A stretch of DNA of 5,228 nt, taken from assembly GCA_045531585.1 (NCBI GenBank), contig JAZSEH010000002.1, positions 1 to 5,228 of the forward strand, written 5' to 3'. This document shows positions 1 through 5,203 of this stretch, one piece after another (position 1 is the stretch's first letter; each line of letters starts with the position of its first letter). The notes below the pieces were generated by a model that was not told the DNA's origin, did no database searches, and was given only the letters and a program-made list of their open reading frames with translations. The position numbers were made by a program, and so were the translations under genes. The stretch comes from SIG587 sp045531585. GTDB lineage: Bacteria; Bacillota; Clostridia; Oscillospirales; Acutalibacteraceae.

Positions 1-111
1 CAACTTTCTGTACATAACAGAAAATACAATAATTTTCCTATGCGTCCTCTTAATTGGAAATCTCCTGCTGATTTTTTAAATGCTTTTCTTATTAATGGCG
101 AAGTTTTCTAA
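1..111 (+). CDS. C-terminal fragment of a DDE/integrase-type transposase (5' end outside window)
   Basis: Reading frame 1 is open from the first base to a TAA at 109-111 and encodes 36 residues. It contains the stretch NNFPMRPLNWKSPADFL. This resembles the end of integrase-core transposases, where an Asn-rich turn and an Arg-Pro-Leu segment precede an aromatic-Lys-[ST]-Pro-x-[DE]-[FY] motif (IS30, IS481 and IS3-like families all end in variants of it). The catalytic DDE residues would lie upstream and cannot be seen, so neither the exact family nor the integrity of the element can be decided. The DNA is more AT-rich than the operon that follows, which fits a separate origin. It has no functional link to the downstream genes beyond adjacency. 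An unrelated protein tail is possible but less likely given the motif. Confidence 0.6.
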   Translation, partial: QLSVHNRKYNNFPMRPLNWKSPADFLNAFLINGEVF

Positions 112-170
112 TTTTGTAACACATCATTGACAAACCTACATGAACAAACCGTAAAAAATTTATAAAACTA

Positions 171-199
171 TTTAATTTTTAAAAAAAGTATGTTATAAT
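171..199 (+). promoter_or_regulatory. Candidate sigma-A promoter with extended -10
   Basis: A perfect TATAAT lies at 194-199 and is preceded by TG at 191-192, which gives the extended -10 pattern TGnTATAAT. At a 17-base spacing there is a weak -35 (TTTAAT, 171-176, three of six matches). The DNA from about 151 to 187 is almost pure A/T, like an UP element. Transcription would begin near 206 and give a leader of about 320 bases before the lipoprotein start, carrying all three hairpin repeats. It is the best promoter match upstream of the operon. In such AT-rich DNA a chance match is possible. Confidence 0.45.
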
Positions 200-223
200 G
201 TATATGTATGTTTTGAAATACAA

Positions 224-247
224 AATAACGGTGCCTTGCACCCACAA
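224..247 (-). repeat. Short hairpin repeat, copy 0 (same orientation as copy 2)
   Basis: A perfect 5-bp stem GGTGC (230-234)/GCACC (238-242) closes a 3-base loop. The unit begins with AATAACGG (224-231) and ends with ACAA (244-247), the same borders as the longer copy at 338-371, which begins with AATAACGG and ends with ACAA. The inner part is shorter than in the other two copies and lacks their conserved TGGCG core, so it may be a shortened or divergent member of the same family. Confidence 0.5.
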
Positions 248-270
248 TAAACAGAAAATATTATGTGATA

Positions 271-299
271 TTGTAGGGGATGGCGTTTACGACATCCCG
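271..299 (+). repeat. Hairpin repeat, copy 1
   Basis: The 29-base unit starts TTGTAGGG and folds as GGGATG (277-282)/CATCCC (293-298), then a G-A mismatch, then CG/CG, closing on TTTA (286-289). Reverse-complemented, the unit at 343-371 matches it without gaps at 23 of 29 positions, and the six differences form three complementary base-pair changes. This is a small palindromic intergenic repeat. I do not recognise a named family. Confidence 0.7.
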
Positions 300-337
300 A
301 AAACAAATATCTGATAATTAAAATATTTAATTCGCCC

Positions 338-371
338 AATAACGGTTTGTCGCAAGCGCCAAACCCTACAA
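338..371 (-). repeat. Hairpin repeat, copy 2 (inverted relative to copy 1)
   Basis: The stem GGTTTG (344-349)/CAAACC (360-365) is followed by a T-C mismatch and CG (351-352)/CG (357-358), around CAAG (353-356). The mismatch and the inner CG pairs sit at the same places as in copy 1. The preceding AATAACGG (338-345) repeats the octamer at 224-231 in direct orientation, so copies 0 and 2 face the same way and copy 1 faces the opposite way. Confidence 0.7.
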
Positions 372-511
372 ATGCAACAATTTCAAAATTCATATCATTA
401 TTCAAACGGTATTGTAATCGTGAAATAGGCTACAATATTTAAAAATTTGCAGTTACATTGATACAAATTCCGCAAAATGGAAAAGTGATTATTTTTATAT
501 TGAGTAAAAAA

Positions 512-517
512 AGGAGG
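512..517 (+). promoter_or_regulatory. Ribosome binding site of the lipoprotein gene
   Basis: AGGAGG at 512-517 lies 8 bases before the ATG at 526. This favours the ATG at 526 over the GTG at 517, which overlaps the site itself and would add only three residues ahead of the signal peptide. Confidence 0.85.
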
Positions 518-525
518 TGCGCCGA

Positions 526-1848
526 ATGTTTAAACGCTTAGCGGCAGGCTTTTTGGCGGTAATGTTAATACTTACTCTTTGCGGCTGTGACGGCTTCGGC
601 GCCGCCGATGATGCTCTGCTGTCCCCACCCCGTGCGGGAGGTGAGTACGCCCTTATAAGTGAGGTTCTAAAAAAAAGCATAACGGGAAAATACACCCTGA
701 AATATCCCTCCTCCGGGGAGTACCGCTCCGCCATTGTTCTTAAGGACATAAACAACGATTCAAGTGATGAGGCTATTGCCTTTTACACCACCACGGCGGA
801 TAACACCGTTACGGTGCATATAAATCTTATAGCCAAAATAAACGGTGAGTATATCAGCGTTGGAAGCTCTAAAATTGTGGGCAGCGGTGTTGAACGTGTG
901 GAGTTCTGTGACCTTGACGGTGACGGAAAACAGGAAATAATTGTAGGCTATTACGTTTTCGGTAATGTGGATAAGCAGGTAGCGGTGTATGAGTATTCGT
1001 CAAACACTCTTGTACAGCGTGCTCTGGAGAAATATACCGAGTTTGTTGCCTGCGATCTTGACGGCAACGGGGTGAGCGGTCTTTGTCTTACCCTTCTTGA
1101 TGCAGCTCAAAAAACCGCAAGCGCCAAGCTTTTGCAGATAACCAAAAAAGGCGTAACCCAGCTTGGTGCCTGCGCCTTGGACGGTAACGTAACCTCCTAC
1201 TATAGGCCGGTTATATCAAAGCTTTCCGACGGAAGACTTGCGGTGCTGGTTGATGCGGTAAAGGGTACGGGAATGATAACCGAGGTGCTTTGTTACGAAA
1301 AAGATGCCCTTGTAAATACCTTCTTTGACACACAGCTTTTAAGCACCACGGCAACCTACCGTCAAAGCCTTGTTGCCAGCCGTGATATTGACGGGGACGG
1401 CAGTGTGGAAATACCAATGCTTCAGTCCCTGCCGGGAGCGAAAAACATAGCCGATACCGAAAACGTTGCCCTTACAAAATGGTGCAAGCCCTCGGGAGAT
1501 AAGCTGGTGGTGACAAGAACTATGCTTATGAACTATACCGACGGCTACAGTCTTGATATACCAAAGGGCTGGACCGATATTTGCGTTGCTAAAAAGACCG
1601 ATTCAAGGCTTAGAGTAATATACGTTTATAATCAGGAGACCGGCCTTGCAGGGGAGGAAATTCTCCGTATGCAGGCGGTGGCCGAAAAGACCTGGGACGG
1701 TGAGGATTACCAAAAGGATAATTTTACCGAGCTTACCAGAGCCAACGGCCTTGTATTTGCCTACCGCTTTGGCCCCCACAAGGGCACGGCGGCCATAACT
1801 AACCAAAAGCTTGAAGAGATATTTAAAATTATAGAGGAGGAAAAGTAA
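526..1848 (+). CDS. VCBS/FG-GAP-like beta-propeller lipoprotein
   Basis: The product is 440 residues and is probably exported and anchored to the outer face of the membrane by a lipid. The N-terminus has MFKR, a hydrophobic core (about 6-18) and a lipobox LCGC with the modified Cys at 21. The mature part carries acidic Ca-binding-type loops: D74-INND, D129-LDGDG, D177-LDGNG and D287-IDGDG. A degenerate loop near 232-242 (KLSDGRLAVLV) keeps the roughly 55-residue spacing. Such loops followed by short hydrophobic strands are typical of VCBS/FG-GAP propeller blades. From about 325 to the end comes a separate alpha/beta-like region with a YSLDIPKGW segment (341-349) and a Lys/Glu-rich end. The gene is first in an operon and ends one base before the response regulator start, so coupling to the two-component system is likely. 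Its ligand is unknown; a role as accessory sensor or surface-binding protein is inference. Confidence 0.85.
   Translation: MFKRLAAGFLAVMLILTLCGCDGFGAADDALLSPPRAGGEYALISEVLKKSITGKYTLKYPSSGEYRSAIVLKDINNDSSDEAIAFYTTTADNTVTVHINLIAKINGEYISVGSSKIVGSGVERVEFCDLDGDGKQEIIVGYYVFGNVDKQVAVYEYSSNTLVQRALEKYTEFVACDLDGNGVSGLCLTLLDAAQKTASAKLLQITKKGVTQLGACALDGNVTSYYRPVISKLSDGRLAVLVDAVKGTGMITEVLCYEKDALVNTFFDTQLLSTTATYRQSLVASRDIDGDGSVEIPMLQSLPGAKNIADTENVALTKWCKPSGDKLVVTRTMLMNYTDGYSLDIPKGWTDICVAKKTDSRLRVIYVYNQETGLAGEEILRMQAVAEKTWDGEDYQKDNFTELTRANGLVFAYRFGPHKGTAAITNQKLEEIFKIIEEEK
1835..1840 (+). promoter_or_regulatory. Ribosome binding site supporting the TTG start of the response regulator
   Basis: AGGAGG at 1835-1840 lies inside the last codons of the lipoprotein gene, 9 bases before the TTG at 1850. 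No ATG or GTG start in that frame gives an equally placed site, and translation from TTG yields the canonical receiver N-terminus MKRILIVEDE. Confidence 0.85.
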
Positions 1849-1849
1849 G

Positions 1850-2557
1850 TTGAAGCGAATTCTTATCGTTGAGGACGAGGTTGCAATAAGAGAGTTTGAA
1901 TGTATTAACCTTCGCCGTGTGGGCTATACCGTAGTAGAGGCAGGCTCAGGCGAGGAGGCCTTGGAGATATATGACAACAGCGCCGAGCCCTTTGATATTG
2001 CCCTGCTTGATATTTCTATGCCCGGTATGGACGGTTTTACCCTTTGCAAGGAGCTGAGAAAGCGCAGTGCCTCCTTAGGCGTTATTATGCTTACCGCAAG
2101 AACACAGGAAATGGATAAGATAAGCGGCCTTATGATGGGTGCAGACGATTACATTACCAAACCCTTTTCTCCCACCGAGCTGCTTGCCCGTGTGGATTCC
2201 CTCTACCGCCGTGTTGAGATGAATCACAAGGCACAGGCGCCTGTAAGTGCTGATGAAATAGTTCTTGGCGATTTCCGCCTTAATCTGCGCCGCCGTACCC
2301 TTACTAAAAATGATAAAAATATTGAACTCACTCAGGTTGAGTTTCAGATTGTGGAATACTTCTTCACCAATCCCGATACCGCGCTGGACCGTACCGATAT
2401 TCTTAATAAGGTATGGGGTACGAGCTTCTTTGGTGAGGAAAAAATTGTAGACGTTAACATAAGAAGACTTCGTATGAAAATAGAGGATGACGCCTCTAAC
2501 CCCAGACATTTGGTTACCGTTTGGGGTATGGGCTATAAGTGGAATACCGAAGGATAA
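1850..2557 (+). CDS. OmpR/PhoB-family response regulator transcription factor
   Basis: At 235 residues it has the usual length for the family. Receiver domain (about 2-118): acidic pocket E8-D9, phospho-acceptor D54 in LLDISMPGMDG, switch Thr82 in LTAR, and invariant Lys104 in YITKPF. A short linker follows. The C-terminal winged helix (about 135-232) shows the typical ELTQVEFQIVEYF start, the VDVNIRRLRMKIE recognition region (200-212) and the closing wing VWGMGYKW (224-231). All phosphorylation residues are present, so it should be controlled by a kinase, most simply the one encoded next. It acts as a cytoplasmic DNA-binding regulator; the target genes are not shown by the sequence. Initiation at TTG, one base after the lipoprotein stop, suggests translational coupling and possibly reduced initiation. 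Orthology to a named regulator such as PhoP or WalR cannot be settled. Confidence 0.95.
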   Translation: MKRILIVEDEVAIREFECINLRRVGYTVVEAGSGEEALEIYDNSAEPFDIALLDISMPGMDGFTLCKELRKRSASLGVIMLTARTQEMDKISGLMMGADDYITKPFSPTELLARVDSLYRRVEMNHKAQAPVSADEIVLGDFRLNLRRRTLTKNDKNIELTQVEFQIVEYFFTNPDTALDRTDILNKVWGTSFFGEEKIVDVNIRRLRMKIEDDASNPRHLVTVWGMGYKWNTEG

Positions 2558-2561
2558 ATAT

Positions 2562-2589
2562 AAGTAATAAGTAAGAGGTAATAGGTAGG
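2562..2589. repeat. Four tandem 7-base units
   Basis: Directly after the regulator stop come four adjacent units: AAGTAAT, AAGTAAG, AGGTAAT and AGGTAGG. They fit the consensus A[AG]GTA[AG][TG]. The phase is exact, with no spacer. The array fills a third of the 83-base gap before the kinase gene. It could be a microsatellite-like tract or a direct-repeat operator; the sequence does not say which. Confidence 0.6.
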
Positions 2590-2625
2590 GATGACCTGTG
2601 TGTTGTTCCGAAACAAAAGAAAGGC

Positions 2626-2631
2626 AGGTGA
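2626..2631 (+). promoter_or_regulatory. Ribosome binding site of the histidine kinase, in a possible stem
   Basis: AGGTGA at 2626-2631 lies 9 bases before the ATG at 2641; a second ATG at 2647 would be 15 bases away and is less likely. The site overlaps CAGGT (2625-2629), which is complementary to ACCTG (2594-2598). An inner TTGTT (2603-2607)/AACAA (2612-2616) pair could stabilise the fold. The site might therefore be partly hidden in the RNA. Confidence 0.6.
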
Positions 2632-2640
2632 CAACCGAAA

Positions 2641-4170
2641 ATGGAAATGGAGCTTAAGTTTAAAAGCATAGGCACACGTTGGTTTGTTAACGTGTTTGCC
2701 GTTATGGCAGGTATAATTTCGGTTGTAGTAATAATTGCCTGCATTCTTATTAACTCCCTTTATATTGAGCGTGTCCGCGGTATGGCCTCGGAGTACGTTC
2801 AAAGCTTTTCTGCCCTTAGTATTGCCGACCCTATTACCTATGCCGATTCGGCGCGTACCTATGCCGAGCAGTTTGAGCATAAGGATAAGGTGGAGGTACA
2901 GATACTTGATAGCAGCGGAACAATAATTGTTACCACCACAGGCTTTGCCCCTACCGAGACCGATATGCCAGACTACGCCGCCGCCCTTAAAAGCTCCCGC
3001 GGTATTGCCTTCTGGCAGGGAAAAAGCAACGCGGGTGAGCCTATTCTGGCCGAGACCGCCATTCTTTCCCCCGGAAGGGAATACTCCAACGGTGCAGTAC
3101 GCTGGGTGGTATCCCTTGAGGAAACCAATAAGCGTATTTTCTGGGGCTGTCTTATAGTTACGGTGGTGGGACTTGTTTTCCTGTCCCTTTTTGCCACCTC
3201 GGGCTTTTACTTTATACGCTCCATTGCAAGGCCTATAAGTGACGTTAGCAATACCGCCCGTAAAATTGCAATGGGCGAGTTTAAAACCAAGATAGAAACG
3301 GGCCGCAACGATGAAATAGGCGAGCTGTGTGATGCCATTAACTATATGGCAAGTGAGCTTGACCGTGCGGAAAACCTTAAAAATGATTTTATATCCTCCG
3401 TTTCCCACGAGCTGCGCACCCCCCTTACCGCTATACGCGGCTGGGGTGAGACCGCAAAAATGTCCATAGGCACCGATGAGGAGCTGGTGGAAAAGGGTCT
3501 TGACGTGGTGCTCAGTGAGTCCGACCGCCTTTCAGGCCTTGTTGAGGAGCTGCTTGATTTCTCCCGTATGCAGTCGGGCAGGCTTACGGTTAACACCGTA
3601 AAGCTTAACGTTACAAGCCTTGTGTTTGCCGCCGCCGATATGTACGTGGAGCTTGCCAGACAGAGGAATATTGAGCTTACCTACGTACATCCCAAAACCG
3701 AGTGTGAAATAATGGGCGATGCGGATAGGCTGAAGCAGGTATTTATAAACATTATAGATAACGCCGTAAAGTATACCGAGACGGGCGGTCAGGTGCTGGT
3801 TGAGCAGTATGTTGAGGAGGCCTGCGTAAGAATACTTGTTAAGGATACCGGTGTTGGTATTCCTGCGGCAGATATTGACAGGGTCAAGGAAAAATTCTTT
3901 AAATCAAATAAAACGGTGCGCGGCTCAGGTATAGGCCTTGCCGTTGCCGATGAAATAGTAAAACAGCACGAGGGCCTGCTTTTCGTGGAAAGCACCGAGG
4001 GCGTGGGCACCACCGTTACTATAGTTTTGCCCCTTGTGCAAACCACAGCGGTTCAGCCTGAGGTTATAATAACCCCCACCGCCAAGGCGGAGGAGGTTGC
4101 TCCTGAGGAAACCGAAATTCTGGAAAATACTGAAAAAAGTGAGGATGAAAACACAGATGGGATGTCCTAA
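2641..4170 (+). CDS. HAMP-domain sensor histidine kinase
   Basis: This is a 509-residue membrane kinase that probably partners the preceding regulator. Order: TM1 (about 14-39); an extracytoplasmic sensor of roughly 125 residues (40-165) with a Cache/PAS-like strand pattern (VEVQILDSSGTIIVTT, then RWVVSLEETN); TM2 (about 166-192); HAMP (about 190-242, with Pro198 and DEIGEL at 224-229); HisKA with H256 in VSHELRTPL; and a HATPase domain. ATP-site motifs are intact: N box N370-x-x-x-N374, G1 DTGVGIP (402-408), a KFFKSN F-box region, and G2 GSGIGL (428-433). The sensor ligand cannot be read from the sequence. The catalytic domain ends near 465, and an acidic Glu/Thr/Pro-rich tail (466-509) follows, which is uncommon for such kinases. 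The end of the gene overlaps the start of the next one. Named orthology (PhoR, WalK, ResE type) is not claimed. Confidence 0.95.
   Translation: MEMELKFKSIGTRWFVNVFAVMAGIISVVVIIACILINSLYIERVRGMASEYVQSFSALSIADPITYADSARTYAEQFEHKDKVEVQILDSSGTIIVTTTGFAPTETDMPDYAAALKSSRGIAFWQGKSNAGEPILAETAILSPGREYSNGAVRWVVSLEETNKRIFWGCLIVTVVGLVFLSLFATSGFYFIRSIARPISDVSNTARKIAMGEFKTKIETGRNDEIGELCDAINYMASELDRAENLKNDFISSVSHELRTPLTAIRGWGETAKMSIGTDEELVEKGLDVVLSESDRLSGLVEELLDFSRMQSGRLTVNTVKLNVTSLVFAAADMYVELARQRNIELTYVHPKTECEIMGDADRLKQVFINIIDNAVKYTETGGQVLVEQYVEEACVRILVKDTGVGIPAADIDRVKEKFFKSNKTVRGSGIGLAVADEIVKQHEGLLFVESTEGVGTTVTIVLPLVQTTAVQPEVIITPTAKAEEVAPEETEILENTEKSEDENTDGMS
4141..4145 (+). promoter_or_regulatory. Weak ribosome binding site for the DUF1385 gene inside the kinase gene
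   Basis: GAGGA at 4141-4145 stands 11 bases before the ATG at 4157. The other in-frame ATG at 4145 abuts this motif and has no properly spaced site of its own. The TTG at 4097 directly abuts an AGGAGG and is also badly spaced. Ribosomes finishing the kinase gene could re-initiate here. Confidence 0.45.
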
Positions 4171-5125
4171 ATACACCTCGGTAGGCGGTCAGGCGCTTAT
4201 TGAAGGCATTATGATGAAGGGAAAAAATAAAACCGCCATGGCGGTGCGTACCCCTTCGGGAGAAATAGACGTTGAACAGATGAACTTTAAATCCATAAAG
4301 GATAAGTGCGTCGTTTTCAAGTGGCCCGTTATCCGCGGCATAGTGGCCTTTGTGGAAAGTATGCTCCACGGCTACAAGGCTATGATGATTTCGGCAGAAA
4401 AATCAGGCTTTGCTGAGGAGGAAAACGAAAACGGGGAGATAGAAAAGCCCAGCTCTGCCCTTTGGAACACCGTTATGATAATTGCAATGGTGCTGGCGGT
4501 GGTGCTTTGCGTTGGTTTGTTTATATATCTGCCTGCCTGGCTTTTTGACCTTATAAATTCCCTTACGGGGGATAAGATAACCGCCCTTCGCAGTGTGTTT
4601 GAGGGTCTGCTTAAAATGGCGGTGTTTGTAGGCTATGTTGCCGCCGTTGCACTTATGAAGGATATTAAAAGGGTATTCTCCTACCACGGGGCGGAGCATA
4701 AAACAATATTCTGCCTTGAAAGGGGTCTGCCCCTTACGGTGGAAAACATAAGGGCGCAAAAACGTTTTCACCCCCGTTGCGGCACCTCCTTTATGATACT
4801 TATGCTTATTGTGAGTATTGTAATTTCCTCGGTAATTCAGTTTGCGTTCCCCTTCCTTACCTTAAACCGCTTTTTATGGACTGCCATAAAGCTGGTTATA
4901 GTTCCCCTTATAATGGGCCTTGGCTATGAGCTTATAAAGATATGCGGCAGGCATGACAACCTGTTAACAAGAATAATATCGGCACCTGGTATGTGGATGC
5001 AGCGTCTTACCACTAAGGAGCCGGATGACAGTATGATAGAAATTGCCGTTGCCGCCATAGAGGCGGTGCTTGAGGAGGACGATTATAAGTCCTTCTACGG
5101 CGAGGGATATAATGATAATCGGTAG
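4157..5125 (+). CDS. yqhQ: DUF1385/YqhQ-family integral membrane protein
   Basis: From the ATG at 4157 the product has 322 residues, near the usual family length; a start at 4145 would add MKTQ. Family marks are clear: the N-terminal GGQALIEGIMM (10-20), KWPVIRG (55-61), YHGAEHKTI (176-184) and HPRCGTSF (205-212), then APGMWMQRLTTKEPD (276-290). Four hydrophobic segments are visible, at about 104-131, 147-167, 211-233 and 238-260, with the conserved His/Glu/Cys stretch between the second and third. COG3872 describes the family as predicted metal-dependent, and the conserved H177, E180, H181, H205 and C208 would suit metal binding, but the reaction is unknown. The gene overlaps the kinase by 14 bases, so it is probably co-translated. 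In many Firmicutes this family sits beside prmC and prfA; here a hairpin cluster follows instead. The symbol is by family resemblance only. Confidence 0.92.
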   Translation: MGCPKYTSVGGQALIEGIMMKGKNKTAMAVRTPSGEIDVEQMNFKSIKDKCVVFKWPVIRGIVAFVESMLHGYKAMMISAEKSGFAEEENENGEIEKPSSALWNTVMIIAMVLAVVLCVGLFIYLPAWLFDLINSLTGDKITALRSVFEGLLKMAVFVGYVAAVALMKDIKRVFSYHGAEHKTIFCLERGLPLTVENIRAQKRFHPRCGTSFMILMLIVSIVISSVIQFAFPFLTLNRFLWTAIKLVIVPLIMGLGYELIKICGRHDNLLTRIISAPGMWMQRLTTKEPDDSMIEIAVAAIEAVLEEDDYKSFYGEGYNDNR

Positions 5126-5154
5126 TCGAAAAGCTTTCAATCAAAGCTTTTCGA
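5126..5154. terminator. Perfect 12-bp hairpin directly after the operon
   Basis: TCGAAAAGCTTT (5126-5137) pairs fully with AAAGCTTTTCGA (5143-5154) around the loop CAATC. It begins on the base after the DUF1385 stop. On the + strand it is followed by A's rather than T's, so alone it is not a classical intrinsic terminator. It may pause polymerase, protect the mRNA 3' end or act together with the next hairpin. Confidence 0.6.
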
Positions 5155-5178
5155 AAAACCGCTAAGTGTAGCGGTTTT
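5155..5178. terminator. Intrinsic terminator, likely bidirectional
   Basis: AAAACCGCTA (5155-5164) pairs perfectly with TAGCGGTTTT (5169-5178) around the loop AGTG. The stem has a GC-rich middle and ends in TTTT on the + strand. The A-run at 5154-5158 gives a T-run on the - strand. This is the likely end of the four-gene operon and could also stop a convergent transcript. Confidence 0.8.
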
Positions 5179-5180
5179 AT

Positions 5181-5203
5181 GTAAATAATCTCTGATTATT
5201 TAC
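5181..5203. repeat. Third perfect hairpin, AT-rich
   Basis: GTAAATAATC (5181-5190) pairs with GATTATTTAC (5194-5203) around the 3-base loop TCT. It starts two bases after the previous stem. There is no T-tract on either side, so a terminator role is doubtful. A smaller inverted repeat, TCATT/AATGA (5211-5222), follows. The window ends six bases later, so it cannot be seen whether the series continues. Confidence 0.55.

Larger units (their letters stand above)
112..525. other. AT-rich non-coding region between transposase end and lipoprotein gene
   Basis: No convincing protein-coding gene is seen on either strand in these 414 bases. A reverse-strand open frame (193-405) runs straight through the hairpin repeats and has no ribosome binding site. 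The region contains, in order: an AT-rich stretch that may include the outer end of the upstream insertion element, a candidate promoter near 171-199, three related hairpin repeats at 224-371, and an AT-rich segment up to the ribosome binding site at 512-517. Between the second and third hairpins there is also an AT-only inverted repeat (AATTAAA at 316-322, TTTAATT at 326-332). I see no recognisable riboswitch class and no tRNA. Confidence 0.6.

Noticed and set aside
127..166. TTGACA (127-132) with TATAAA (161-166) as a promoter
   Set aside because: The spacing is 28 bases, far from the 16-18 needed, and nothing -10-like lies at the right distance from this TTGACA.
193..405. Reverse-strand open frame of 70 codons in the leader region
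   Set aside because: It runs through all three hairpin repeats, has no ribosome binding site and shows no recognisable protein motif. The repeats explain its sequence.
517..525. GTG at 517 as start of the lipoprotein
   Set aside because: It overlaps the AGGAGG ribosome binding site; the ATG at 526 has ideal spacing and gives a normal signal peptide.
2075..2509. Reverse-strand open frame (144 codons) opposite the response regulator
   Set aside because: It is antisense to a full set of receiver and winged-helix motifs, with no domain or ribosome binding site of its own.
2533..3408. Long reverse-strand open frame (291 codons) opposite the kinase gene
   Set aside because: It lies antisense to a clear histidine kinase, has no family motifs, and its composition is what codon bias on the opposite strand produces.
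4097..4156. TTG at 4097 as start of the DUF1385 protein
   Set aside because: An AGGAGG directly abuts it with no spacer, and the extra residues do not resemble the family N-terminus, which begins just before the GGQ motif.
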